A stretch of DNA of 64,000 nt from Adenophora triphylla var. japonica (GCA_022495995.1 JAFEMH010003630.1:62501-126500), one strand, 5' to 3'. Shown: positions 33,370 to 45,780, numbered from the stretch's first letter. Notes: generated by a model not told the origin, from the letters alone. A program made the numbers and translations.

Positions 33370-33496
33370 TTCCCCCTTCAAAAAAAAAAAAAATCCATTT
33401 CTACTCTCAGTCTACTCTCATACCCATCTTCTTCCCAAGCCCAGCGCCCCCTTCCCCACCCACCATCTTCTTCAATAGCGCCGCCCCCATCCACAC
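33370..33496. other. Left half of a GC-rich, coding-like fragment in the Mutator-like element
   Basis: C-rich sequence (CCCAAGCCCAGCGCCCCC) markedly unlike its AT-rich surroundings. It continues directly at 42227 after the nested LTR element, and frames remain open across the junction once the CACAC duplication is allowed for. No protein family recognised. Confidence 0.45.
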
Positions 33497-36051
33497 TGTA
33501 ACGACCCTAACCCTAGGCACTAATTTAACATCATATTGTGTGCTTTTAATATTATCGTTAATATTATGTGATCATTTTATATCTTAGATTACTTATATTA
33601 GGATGGGATAATTGAGAAAAATCAAATAAAGTCTATGGAGAGAGTATAATAATTGACAATAATAAAATGGGAGTAGTTAGGCTTTAGTTTGTGTAGGGGG
33701 AAAGAAATAAAATGTGAAAGCCTAAATATTTGGGTATGGGGGGATCATACCCTTATCTCTAATTTCCCTCATACTCCCTCCTTGGACCGGCCCCCCCTCT
33801 CTTTACCAAATATGTACTCCACCTCTCTTCTTCTTCTCCTTCACTTTCTCTCTCAACCTTCCATGGATGCTTTGGAAACCCACCTCTTCTCAAGCTCCTT
33901 CCAAGATCAATCCTTCACCATTTTTAGATCCGAGAGCACTTTTGTAATCGGGAGACCAAGAGGAGTTCTTCAAGCTCAAGAAATCCATAATCCACCTCCT
34001 ATTTCAATGTGAGTTATTATGACCTCCCTTCTATGTGATGTTCATGAATTAATTAAGGTTGTTCTTGTTAATAAAATGGTTGTTGATGCTTGGAAACTCT
34101 CTTGGATGTTGAGAAATTTAGTAGTGAATTAGAATGTTGTTGTTGATTAGGAAAGTGGGTCAAGAAGGTAAGCAAATGGGTTAACTAAATTAAGAAATTT
34201 ATACTTGGAAAGTGATAGTGAAATGGGTAGTGATTCAAAGGGTAAATGATATAAGATTTAATCATTTTGGGTTACATGGCTTAGTAAATGAGTTGTTATG
34301 ATTCCCTTCTTTTACTTGTTCATGAGCTCTTTAAATGATGTTCTTGTTCTTAAAATGTTGATTTCATGCCTTAGAAACCTTATTGGAAGTTGGATGATTG
34401 GTAAATGACATTTGTTGAAGCTAGGATTCAATGAAGATAACCTAGGAGATTTGAAATGGGTGATGGGTGTAGTAATAATTAATCTAGAATTAACTATTTT
34501 GGGTTTGCATGATTTTAGGATGAACTTGGTAAAGACATGAAACTCCCTTGGTGTTCTTGGATTTAGAGTAGAGCAAAAAGGTAAGAAAAATGAACTAAGT
34601 GGAAGATGTTGGATTTGAGCCTGCTGGAGATTGGCTATGGGCGGTCGCCCATGTGGGCATGTGCGGTCGCCCATGAGCCCGTAAAGACCATTGCCTTTGA
34701 AAACCCTCTTGGGCGGTCGCCCAAGAGGTATGGCGGTCGCCCAAGACCCCGTGAAGTTTAAGCTGTAAATCTGAACCGGAATTTGTTAGCATCATTGTTT
34801 GGTCACTTATAGATTGTGACTCCCACTCAGTAAATTGAGCTTGAACCTTCATAGAGGCCTTGTTTTATTGTATAATGACCTTGTAGGAGGGATTGATGAT
34901 ATTTCCTTGCCTTACTTTGAATTCGTATACATTGGTTATATTATGCTTAGTGTGTTAATTTATTGTTACACTATGATATTGGTTGGACATGAGTATATTT
35001 ACCATGTTGATATATTGTTATCCCTTTTTGTGGATTTTATTCAAGTATCTATTATGTGCTTGAAAATGTTGAATACTTGATATAGTATTGCTATCTTCAT
35101 GATATGCTATTGTGGTATGTATCCCTACTTTGGATCATACAATGTTTGGTTAAGCAAGTATGTTATTACTGTGCTTAGTTATGTAAATCCAGCTGGTATT
35201 TGTTTGTTGGGCAATGTTATGGAATTATAATGGCACCGAGCCAAGTTCATTATAATTCATACATTGGTAACCCAGTTGTCCCCCTTGTGTGGGATTAGTG
35301 GGCTAGCATCTCTTTTTGAGGTAGATGGTCTAGTTTCACTGGGGATAATGATCGTGTGTCAGAATCCCTATGGTACTGTTATTGTTCATGGTTCCGGAAC
35401 CGCTTCATCAAATGTTGCTGCTGCTCGGATGTGTATATCCTTTTGGAGTTAAAACCTTGGCTCAGTATCCTTCTAAGTGTTACTTTATCGTACTTATGTG
35501 TTGTGATATATTCATGATGAGCTGGTCGTTGTTTCCAACCGGTATGGGACGGTTGGCGGCAGGGAGCCTCTCTGATTATGTGGATATGTCTTTTGATGTA
35601 TTGCATCTTGTTTGGCATCTTGTTGCATTCATAATAGCTTGCTGAGATTTATTCTCACCCCTCTCCCTTTACTGTTTTTAGATTCTGAGACAGGTGGACC
35701 AGCCAAGTAAGGGCGGTGAGGAGTTTGAAAGTTATATTGTGGGAATTGTCGGGGTATGATTAGGTTGGTATAGAAAGTGTACGTTGGTATAATTCATTTG
35801 TGGACTTGTATTTATAAATCTTTATTTTATGTTATAACCGAGGCCTTTTTGTAATTAAAACAGTTTCTTACTTTCTAAGTTAGTCAACTATTTCTCCATG
35901 GTGAAAAGGTGTAGATTTATTTTGAAATAATTACAACAATGGTATTTATTTTTGAATGATAATTAAAGGTTTTAAAAGTTTAGGATCTTTGGGTTAGTTT
36001 GAGGACGCTCCAGCTCGGGACACGTGTAGGTTCCGGGTTGGGGTCCTCACA
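33497..36051 (+). repeat. 5' LTR of the LARD-like element
   Basis: About 2555 bp. Contains a short plus-strand frame near its start (33689-34012) also present in the other LTR; this is conserved only because the LTRs are young. Contains the GGGCGGTCGCCC palindrome module. The end is followed by CTTGGTAATCGTGAGC, a poor match to the tRNA-Met primer site. Confidence 0.88.
34639..34742 (+). promoter_or_regulatory. Palindrome module in LARD 5' LTR
   Basis: Four GGGCGGTCGCCC-type sites, with GCGGTCGC cores at 34641, 34663, 34713 and 34733: in-pair spacing 22 and 20, pair-to-pair 72 and 70. Flanks extend the palindromes differently at each site (CTCTT.../...AAGAG at site 3, TAT.../...ATG at site 1). 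Confidence 0.7.
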
Positions 36052-39000
36052 GCTTGGTAATCGTGAGCTCGGTTAGAATTCTCGGGTAGAGTCTAGCCGA
36101 GTGAGAGTGTGCGATAACTTGGGTCGAGAGTTTAATGCAGGAATTTGTTCAAAGGCGTAAAAATGATATTAATCAACCAAGGAATCAAGGAAAGGTGAGT
36201 TATGGAAAGATAGATTTCCCCACCATCATTTGAGGTATTCTACCCGTCTCAGAGTTAGGGTCCCTACTTTTGTAAATCCTTGTACATTCGTTCTCATGTG
36301 GCATTACATTTCATCTTTATTTGCATAATTGGCCTAAGGGTTGCCTTATGTCTTTGGAGGTTCTACTCCGATGGGGTCGTACCTCGAATCATCCTTAATT
36401 ATCTTGGTAGTTGTGATTAAGTGGGCATGTATTGCCGGTGGATTTGGTCGAGTTACCAATCCGTGAATCGTCGTTATGTTAACCTCGAATTATTTGAGTA
36501 GTTGTTGTGTTTGAGGAGGACCGTCGCAAGAAGCGAGTCTCCTTATCTACGTTTGATTTACCTCCGTGTATAATTGAGTCGGGTAAATTATTAATTGATA
36601 TTATGTCACATACGCGTAATTGTCGAAAGTATGGCCTAATTAAGAGTGATTTATGGTTGTGTACTTGCGTGAGTAATTATACATTGGTGTCTAGTGGGGA
36701 GACTAGATATATGGGGCTAGTATTGAAAGTGATAGTCTAAGTGGGATTATATGGGTTATAAAATATCGCGAGTACGAGATCTGATAGAACCAATATATCT
36801 TTGCCTTATGTGCTATTAGTTGATTAAGTGGTGTTTTCTATGTGAGTTTCAAAATGGGTTTTCATCAGGTATCATACCAGGATATTGAGATTTTGAATTG
36901 CTATAAGGTATTATTTTGGCATTCGGATTCCTAGATAGAGGACACTAATTGGGATGATGGACTTGATGATTCATCTTGGGAAAGTATTTGATAAAGAAGA
37001 TAATGAGCTTAGGGAATCTCCATAAGGGTAAATTGTTACTATAATTAGAAAAGATGATACTTGGTGGTTATTTACAAAGTTATAGAGATCTTAAATAGGT
37101 AACTGTGAAGAATAAGTATTCGTTAGCACTTGTTGACGATTTGTATGACTGATTTTAGAAACTAGTATGATACTCAATGGTTATTAGTTAAATTTTTCGG
37201 AGTGTTACAATTACAGTGAAAATTTGCTTAAAGGATATACTTAAGATAACATTTATATATATAGTATGACCGTTTTGATTTGTGGATTGTGTATTAGTGA
37301 TGGAGAGGTAAAATAGGGAAAATGCAAAGAAGTATAATAGATACAGTTATTGGTGACTTAAAGGATCAACTTCAGGAATTGGTGAAACATGCACATGTTT
37401 TGTTTTGAGAGATGATTATCATTAGTTGAGAAAATAAAATGAGGATAAATCTTATTGGAAGGCAGGATACTTTAGGATGATTACACCGTATAGGTTGACT
37501 TAGTTGCGCGACTCATATAAGGGATTGGTGTGATGCTCGGAAGATATTGACGCTATACGGATTTTGAATTGTTGAGGGTTATAGGGAGGTAAGTTAGATT
37601 ATACCGTAATGTTTAATCGAAATTTGGGAATGATTGATCTATGTGAGTTCTAATTATATTTTCTTATTTAGAAATTATGGTATTTAATTGGGAACTAGAT
37701 GTTACAATACGTTGTTACTAAGTACAATACCAATATCGAAGGTAAGGAATAGATGACTCAAATTAAGTAAAAGTGTTGAATATTCAACTTGAGGAATTAT
37801 TGAATTGAGGATGATTTACCTAGTTTATAAGCTTAACGATTGTTTTAGTGTTATTTATCGGAAATAGTAATAGTATGGCAAGATTGTGTTTTCTTATAAA
37901 GAAATTAACTAAGTATAAATATTATAAGTGGTGGCTATACTATAAATAGAGGTCAAACAAGAATATTTTGTTGGAATTGTTTTAAAAGTGCTTTACAACT
38001 TTGGATTATAAATTGAACTCCAGTATGAGCATTTGTACCCCTCAGGGATATTTTAATTTATTAAATTCAGTGAACCGTTTTTGTGTACCTTAAAATCTGG
38101 GAGTAATTTAATTATCCACCACTGGAATGGGACGGTTGTAGATAATTAAATCACTCGAGTTATTTTGTTAGCTTATCAATCTTTTGAAATTTCTTAAATT
38201 GTGAGTGGTTTAGTTAATTAAAACTGGTATGGGCCGGTTTTAAATAAATAAACCATTCGGGTCTCTTTGAATCTCTTTTTATATTATCCTTTGGAATTTT
38301 GAAAGATGTTGTAACTTTTAGAAAGACTTGGTATCCTAAAGATATAAATTGTTCAGAAGCAAGTAGAAATTGCAACCTAGTTTCCCTATAATGATTGATT
38401 GTATTCAAGTCTTGATCCGAGAAATGATTGATAATTTGTGAGGTTGTTATTGTGTTGGTCGCAGTAGACTCGGTTTTATTTTGGAGTTGGTTCGGCTCCG
38501 TTGTGGGCGGCCAACCATTTGATTTGAATATTGATCTGTCACTGGACCTGAGCATAATTAGAGCATTGAATTATGATATATAGTCGACTAGTATTCCGTT
38601 TATGGGAATCAGGGTCTTATTGACATGGTTACATTTATTATTTCGTAGACAGTTATTTAATGTTTGTATCATGAGGAATGAGGATGAGATAATTAAGATA
38701 ATTCGTTTCAAGCGAGTCGAGACATAAGGTGGGTTGGTCATAAATGTGAAAATAGAAATTTGACGTTATAAGCTCTATTAATATATTTAGAGTTCTAGAT
38801 TGAGCTGAGAGTATTATCACGATGGATTTTGTGATTTGGGTTACCTTGGAAGTAAAAAGGGAGTATGTCATTTTGTTTATAGGAAGTTAATTTGTATTTT
38901 CGACTCATTATATGTATATTTTGATGAGGTATTCATTGATATAGTCCTCATAAATCTTAGGAGATCGTTTAATTGTATAAACCCATAGTGTTAAATGGAT

Positions 39001-39672
39001 TGGATAGACATCGTTCGGGAAGGTCCTTTTGGGAAGGTAGGAATGCTATTAAGTTTAACCTCGTGAAAAGTTGAGGAATCATTACTTATTGATGATGGTA
39101 TGCTACGGGCATGAACAATGGATGTTAGTGGTCAATGGTACGTATGGTTACCGAGGGTTGAGTGCGTATAATAGTAGTTATCCTTCTAACATGGAGATAA
39201 AACCGTATGAGGCATAGTTTGGGAAGAAAATATCGATCTCTAATTTGTTGGAGTGAGTTTGGAGAAGCAAGGCCTAAGGTAAATTGGCGCCAAAGTTCGT
39301 TAATCCATTTGAAGCTTAGAAAAGGTGGGTGATTTGACTTATAGACTGACTTGGAGAAGCTTATAGAGTATTTGAAGTTTTAATGTGATATTGTAATGTA
39401 TTTGGTGACATAAGTTGTAATACCTTATTTATTTATATTTTCATCGAGATCGGAAAATTCGTGTTAGTGATAATTGTATAAAGCCGCTTGGATCATTAAG
39501 TGGTAATATCATACTATTAATGGAATTAGAAATTTAATTTCTTTGGGAGAAGAATCACAACATTGAAGAGACTATTTGGAAATTGAAGTTTGAGGTATAC
39601 ATGTAACCGATGCGGGTTGATCGTTAGGTAAGTGACGGTCAAATTCGGGGCGAATTTTCTTTAAGGAGTGAG
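36052..39672 (+). pseudogene. Decayed Ty3 pol inside the LARD-like element
   Basis: No intact frame, but relics are readable in order: LKDQLQELVKHAHV near 37355-37400 (start of Ty3 RT, ...ELKxQLxELL...), SAYNSSYPSNMEIKPYEA then FGKK near 39160-39235 (integrase end, ...PYEALYGRK) and KFVNPFEA / EKVGDLTYRL near 39295-39350 (the ...PF.I..RVG..AYRL segment). The end CGAATTTTCTTTAAGGAGTG is the purine tract. The order fits a Tekay/Del-type parent (inference). Confidence 0.65.
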
Positions 39673-42228
39673 TGTAACGACCCTAACCCTAGGCACTAAT
39701 TTAACATCATATTGTGTGCTTTTAATATTATCGTTAATATTATGTGATCATTTTATATCTTAGATTACTTATATTAGGATGGGATAATTGAGAAAAATCA
39801 AATAAAGTCTATGGAGAGAGTATAATAATTGACAATAATAAAATGGGAGTAGTTAGGCTTTAGTTTGTGTAGGGGGAAAGAAATAAAATGTGAAAGCCTA
39901 AATATTTGGGTATGGGGGGACCATACCCTTATCTCTAATTTCCCTCATACTCCCTCCTTGGACCGGCCCCCCCTCTCTTTACCAAATATGTACTCCACCT
40001 CTCTTCTTCTTCTCCTTCACTTTCTCTCTCAACCTTCCATGGATGCTTTGGAAACCCACCTCTTCTCAAGCTCCTTCCAAGATCAATCCTTCACCGTTTT
40101 TAGATCCGAGAGCACTTTTGTAATCGGGAGACCAAGAGGAGTTCTTCAAGCTCAAGAAATCCATAATCCACCTCCTATTTCAATGTGAGTTATTATGACC
40201 TCCCTTCTATGTGATGTTCATGAATTAATTAAGGTTGTTCTTGTTAATAAAATGGTTGTTGATGCTTGGAAACTCTCTTGGATGTTGAGAAATTTAGTAG
40301 TGAATTAGAATGTTGTTGTTGATTAGGAAAGTGGGTCAAGAAGGTAAGCAAATGGGTTAACTAAATTAAGAAATTTATACTTGGAAAGTGATAGTGAAAT
40401 GGGTAGTGATTCAAAGGGTAAATGATATAAGATTTAATCATTTTGGGTTACATGGCTTAGTAAATGAGTTGTTATGATTCCCTTCTTTTACTTGTTCATG
40501 AGCTCTTTAAATGATGTTCTTGTTCTTAAAATGTTGATTTCATGCCTTAGAAACCTTATTGGAAGTTGGATGATTGGTAAATGACATTTGTTGAAGCTAG
40601 GATTCAATGAAGATAACCTAGGAGATTTGAAATGGGTGATGGGTGTAGTAATAATTAATCTAGAATTAACTATTTTGGGTTTGCATGATTTTAGGATGAA
40701 CTTGGTAAAGACATGAAACTCCCTTGGTGTTCTTGGATTTAGAGTAGAGCAAAAAGGTAAGAAAAATGAACTAAGTGGAAGATGTTGGATTTGAGCCTGT
40801 TTGAGATTGGCTATGGGCGGTCGCCCGTGAGCATGTGCGGTCGCCCATGAGCCCCGTGAAAGACCATTGCCTTTGAAAACCCTCTTGGGCGGTCGCCCAA
40901 GAGGTATGGGCGGTCGCCCAAGACCCCAGGAAGTTTAACTGTAAATCTGAACCGGAATTTGTTAGCATCATTGTTTGGTCACTTATAGATTGTGACTCCC
41001 ACTCAGTAAATTGAGCTTGAACCTTCATAGAGGCCTTGTTTTATTGTATAATGACCTTGTAGGAGGGATTGATGATATTTCCTTGCCTTACTTTGAATTC
41101 GTATACATTGGTTATATTATGCATAGTGTGTTAATTTATTGTTACACTATGATATTGATTGGACATGAGTATATTTACCATGTTGATATATTGTTATCCC
41201 TTTTTGTGGATTTTATTCAAGTATCTATTATGTGCTTGAAAATGTTGAATACTTGATATAGTATTGCTATCTTCATGATATGCTATTGTGGTATGTATCC
41301 CTACTTTGGATCATACAATGTTTGGTTAAGCAAGTATGTTATTACTGTGCTTAGTTATGTAAATCCAGCTGGTATTTGTTTGTTGGGCAATGTTATGGAA
41401 TTATAATGGCACCGAGCCAAGTTCATTATAATTCATACATTGGTAACCCAGTTGTCCCCCTTGTGTGGGATTAGTGGGCTAGCATCTCTTTTTGAGGTAG
41501 ATGGTCTAGTTTCACTGGGGATATGACTGTGTGTCAGAATCCCTATGGTACTGTTATTGTTCATGGTTCCGGAACCGCTTCATCAAATGTTGTTGCTGCT
41601 CGGATGTGTATATCCTTTTGGAGTTAAAACCTTGGCTCAGTATCCTTCTAAGTGTTACTTTATCGTACTTATGTGTTGTGATATATTCATGATGAGTCTG
41701 AGTCGTTGTTTCCAACCGGTATGGGACGGTTGGCGGCAGGGAGCCTCTCTGATTATGTGGATATGTCTTTTGATGTATTGCATCTTGTTTGGCATCTTGC
41801 TGCATTCATAATAGCTTGCTGAGATTTATTCTCACCCCTCTCCCTTTACTGTTTTTAGATTCTGAGACAGGTGGACCAGCCAAGTAAGGGCGGTGAGGAG
41901 TTTGGAAGTTATATTGTGGGAATTGTCGGGGTATGATTAGGTTGGTATAGAAAGTGTACGTTGGTATAATTCATTTGTGGACTTGTATTTATAAATCTTT
42001 ATTTTATGTTATAACCGAGGCCTTTTTGTAATTAAAACAGTTTCTTACTTTCTAAGTTAGTCAACTATTTCTCCATGGTGAAAAGGTGTAGATTTATTTT
42101 GAAATAATTACAACAATGGTATTTATTTTTGAATGATAATTAAAGGTTTTAAAAGTTTAGGATCTTTGGGTTAGTTTGAGGACGCTCCAGCTCGGGACAC
42201 GTGTAGGTTCCGGGTCGGGGTCCTCACA
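39673..42228 (+). repeat. 3' LTR of the LARD-like element
   Basis: Almost identical to the 5' LTR, with small differences such as GATCATACC versus GACCATACC and short indels clustered in the palindrome module. Ends in the CACACACC context of the target site. Confidence 0.9.
40815..40921 (+). promoter_or_regulatory. Palindrome module in LARD 3' LTR
   Basis: GCGGTCGC cores at 40817, 40837, 40889 and 40910: in-pair 20 and 21, pair-to-pair 72 and 73. Compared with the 5' LTR, the spacers have gained and lost bases while the palindromes are unchanged. Confidence 0.7.
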
Positions 42229-42640
42229 CACACCGTCTCCTTCAACAACCCCATTCTCTTCACTCATACCACCGTCATCTACACTTACTCTGCCAAATCC
42301 TCCTTCTCCCTCCTTTCCACTGACTTCATCACTCACATTTCCACCGTCGCCGGCAATGACCAAAATCACCATCACCAGCCGCCACCCAATGTCCCACCCT
42401 GCTCCAAAATCAGAGATCAACTATTCAATGCCTTTTCCGATCGTCGATCGGTCGGAATGAAAAATTTAGGGCCGTAATTCGACGATTTGTTTCTCTTTCT
42501 CTCTCTCTCACACACACACAGTAATTTAGAGGAAGTAAGTGCATTTCCGAAGATTTGCAGATCGACTGCCAAAGATATTTGAGCTCGAGGTAAGGATCGT
42601 AGCTATCTTCAATTGTCAGTGTTATTGCCATGTTTAGCTG
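42229..42640. other. Right half of the coding-like fragment captured by the Mutator-like element
   Basis: Continues the GC-rich fragment broken by the LARD. Two overlapping frames are open: plus (Ser/Pro/Thr-rich, ending about 42460) and minus (Gly/Glu-rich, 42157-42420). It is followed by UTR-like sequence with a CTCGAGGTAAGGATC donor-like site at about 42585. This looks like the 5' end of a host gene (first exon plus UTR intron) carried by a Pack-MULE, but I cannot name the gene. Confidence 0.4.
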
Positions 42641-43088
42641 GAGATCAATTACTGATTTTCATTGTGTGTGAGTGAGCACTCTTATGCTTATCTGTGTTAT
42701 GGAAGTAGTCAGTTCGACTGCAATGTTCTTTGGATCAAGTGTTGTCAAAAATCTATCAATTTGTTAAATTGGGGGTTGTTGATCTGGGGTTTCTTGGAGG
42801 GATTCAAGGGAGGATTCAGAGGAGAAGAGGCGGAGGAATTTGAAATGGGTGGTGGAATTGGGGGTGAAACGGTGATGGTGGTGGCGATTATGTGTTTATT
42901 ATATTTTTTATTTATTTTTATTCAATTCCAGAATTATAAACTTATAAAATTATAATTTTGTCAAAATTAAATCAGAAATTATAAATTATAAAATTGTAAA
43001 TTAGAAAATAATATTATTTTTTATTTAATGTTTTTTAAATCAATATTTTAAATATACTAATTATTTTTTGTTTTAAAAAAACTAAATA

Positions 43089-43323
43089 CTACCTCCGTCC
43101 CAATCTAAACGTCTCATTTTCGGTCAACTGACAAGTTTGACTTAGACATAAATGCAAATCTAATCATCCTATTGAAATTTTAAAAATTGTTATTGATAAA
43201 TAAATAATTTATTTATCAATAACAATTTTTAAAATTTCAATAGGATGATTAGATTTGCATTTATGTCTAAGTCAAACTTGTCAATTTTCGGTCAATGAGA
43301 CGTTTAGATTGGGACGGAGGGAG
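43089..43323. mobile_element. Stowaway MITE forming a near-perfect 235-bp hairpin
   Basis: CTACCTCCGTCCCAATCTAA mirrors TTTAGATTGGGACGGAGGGA, TA flanks. Arms of about 117 bp are almost perfectly complementary (AATCTAATCATCCTATTGAA appears inverted in the second arm), with the axis near 43207. The high arm identity indicates a young insertion and a possible source of 24-nt siRNAs. Confidence 0.93.
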
Positions 43324-44374
43324 TATTTATTATTTATTATTTATAGGGCAACTGTCAATTTAGGGCCTGAAGTCTGTGAAATGACCAAAATTCCCTCACT
43401 GAATGTCATGTGCCTCGCACATGGTCACATAACGGGGTTTTTTAACGTTTTTCGTCAAAAAGCCCCAAATTGATCAAAATTGTAAATTCGGGCCCCAAAT
43501 TGATAGTTTCAAGACTTCAGGTCCCAATGTGGTACCGTCCCTATACTACAGGCCCTAAATTGTCATTAACCCTTAGAAAAATAACGAAAATATATATCTA
43601 TATGTTAGATTTAACGAAAAGACATCCAGAATCTGTTAGAAATTTAACAGTAACTGCTAGTTTTCGTCGAAAAGTTTGCAGAAATGCCATTTTATGTCAG
43701 AAACTTAATGGAATTTGCGTGTTTCAGTTAAATGTTTAACGAATTAGGTTATTTTGGACTGATTTTCAGTTTAAATGCTAACAAATGTGTCATTTACTTG
43801 GATGAAATAGATTCAATGTATTTATAATTATTTCTTTTGGTATAAAATACACTATAACTATTCAATTACTATAAATAGATCCTTATTGTTTGTCATTTAT
43901 CTTCCATTCAAATCCATTCACAATCTAGAAACATAATTAAATGGAATTATGAGCGTTATTCATAGAGTTAAATAAAATTCTCAAAACATCTATTAGAAAA
44001 TAGATTTTAAAGTCTTCTTCAAAGTCTGTAAGTTTCAAACACCGTTTAGTTCGTCGAAATCTTTGATTTGAATTACTTCTATCAAAGATTGTAAAATCGT
44101 TTTATTTTGAGAGAAGATTGCCACATAATCGTTAGCACCGGTGCGAGACAAAATCTTATTGCGAAAATCGCTATTAGAAAATCGTTTTATCATACATTGG
44201 TGTTTTTAGTTATATCATTTTGACCTTTTGATTTAAAATCCTTCAACTCTAACATAATTCTTTTATAAGAAAATCATCAAATTTAGGGTAGGATTGAAAG
44301 GGATGAGACCATTACACAGTCGAAAGTCACGATAATCAGCTATCGATTTGTTGAATTAGTTTATTAAGGATATA

Positions 44375-44661
44375 CTCCCTCCGTCCCGGTGAAAGAGCCA
44401 CAAAATTAGCTGGGCACGCAAAATAAGAAATGTGATGTAGGAAAGAGAAAAAGTTTAAATGTTGTGAGTATGAAAAATTAAATAGGAGAGAGAATAAGTG
44501 GGAGGTGATGTAAGAAAGAGAATGTTGTGAGTGTAAAAGTAAAGTAAGAGAGAGAATGAGTAGAGAGAATAGTGATTTAAGGTTTCCTTTTTGGGAAAGT
44601 GGCTTTTTAAATGGGACGCCCAAAAAGAAAATAAATGGCTTTTTCGTTGGGACGGAGGGAG
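44375..44661. mobile_element. Stowaway-type MITE
   Basis: CTCCCTCCGTCCCGGTGAAA and the inverse of TTCGTTGGGACGGAGGGAG, with GAGCCA/TGGCTTTTT just inside. The interior is AG-rich (GAGAGAATGAGTAGAGAG). Noncoding. Confidence 0.88.
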
Positions 44662-45348
44662 TTTTCGTTTTTTGAATATAAGGCGTTACTGTAGGTAATT
44701 ACTGTAGAGACAGAGACTACGCGATTTTTAAAAAAGAAAGCATCAAAAACATTTTATAAATGTGGTCAGAAAAACATGTTACTTACAATTCTTGTTTGTA
44801 GTAACATTAACAATTGAATTCCAATTTCCAAGGAAAACAAATTAAGCTTTATTAGCTGGATTATTTTACTCCCGTAGGGAATCTATATTGCCAAAAATAA
44901 GATTAGTATTTTCCTTTTGGTACGTCGATAAAAAATTATGCTTTGATTTATCTTTAAAATGACAAAAAATGAATAGTTTTTTTAAAATTCAAATAACTTT
45001 AGTTATAGCAGTATTCGGTATTAGCTTCTGTTATTGAGGTAGGAAGTTCGAATACTGTTACTTTAAAGACATTTACTTATTTCTTAGTATTTTATAATCA
45101 CATTGATGTAGCCTTTAATCACATTTTATTTTCATTAATAAAAAAAACTTTTTTTAAAAAAATAGTGTTTTGAAAATTTATATCCTCTTCTTTTTTAGAA
45201 TTACAACAAAATCACTACTTATCACCCACCCATTACCAGCTTAAATCATCAATGATATTTTTTCAATTAAGTGGGCCGGCCAGGCCGTTCCCCGCACATG
45301 TTGTAAGTATTGTCGGTCGATTCATGGGTGGGCCTACAAAGGAACAAT
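44662..45348. other. Intergenic; possible SINE-like relic near 45008-45060
   Basis: AT-rich with no gene. TAGCAGTATTCGG (box A-like) at about 45007 is followed about 40 bp later by AGTTCGAATAC (box B-like), the spacing of a tRNA-derived Pol III promoter, then AT-rich sequence. The match is partial; treat as a candidate only. Confidence 0.3.
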
Positions 45349-45780
45349 CACTACTATAAGGAAAAACGATTTTAGAGACTGCAAATTATGTAGCTAAAAT
45401 GAAGATTCTGTCTCTAAATCGTGTTTAGAGACAGATTTGTTCCGTAGCTAATTCGTGAGTGCAGGTTGGTCGCTAAATTGGGCGTTGCTGTTTTGTAGCT
45501 GTTTTAGAGACATATATGTCTGTTTTAGAGACAGATATGTCCGTCTCTAATTTAGAGACAGACATATCTGTTTCTAATTTAGAGACGTAAATATCTGTCT
45601 CTAAATTGGTGACAGACATATCTGTCTCTAAAACAGCTACAAAACAGCGACGCCCAATTTAGCGACCAACCTGTACCCACAGATTAGCTACGAAACAAAT
45701 CTGTCCCTAAACACGATTTAGAGACAGAATCTTCATTTTGGCTACATAATTTGCCGTCTCTAAAACACATTTTCCTTGTA

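Larger units (their letters stand above)
33497..42228 (+). mobile_element. LARD-like non-autonomous Ty3-derived retrotransposon
   Basis: Two LTRs of about 2.55 kb (TGTAACGACCCTAACCC...GGGGTCCTCACA) flank a 3.6-kb interior with no intact ORF. Target duplication CACAC on both sides (register ambiguous because of the CA repeat). The LTRs differ at only a few tens of positions at most, so insertion is recent, yet the interior is deeply decayed Ty3 pol. Large LTRs plus a noncoding interior is the definition of a large retrotransposon derivative. Confidence 0.85.
32897..43573. mobile_element. Mutator-like element with ~230-bp TIRs, hosting a nested LTR element
   Basis: Left arm 32897-33130 and right arm 43340-43573 are inverted copies of each other (outer ends GGTTAATGACAATTTAGG and its inverse), about 90% alike by eye. 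Target duplication TAGAAAAAA / TAGAAAAAT, 9 bp, as for Mutator elements. No MURA transposase is seen. Without the nested 8.7-kb retroelement it would be about 1.95 kb, carrying a GC-rich coding-like fragment, hence possibly a Pack-MULE. Each arm also has its own inverted ends, so two inverted small elements is a less likely alternative. Confidence 0.75.
32541..44165 (+). repeat. 3' LTR of the old copia element, split by a Mutator-like insertion
   Basis: LTR sequence runs from 32541 to about 32896, stops at CATTAGAAAAAA and resumes at 43574 (TAGAAAAATAACGAAAAT) to about 44165, in register with the intact 5' LTR (interruption equivalent to about 29180). The insert between is the 32897-43573 element. 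Confidence 0.8.

Noticed and set aside
33689..34012. 107-codon frame repeated at 39865-40188
   Set aside because: Lies inside the LARD LTR; similarity between the two copies is explained by LTR identity. Could be an LTR-encoded peptide but nothing supports it.
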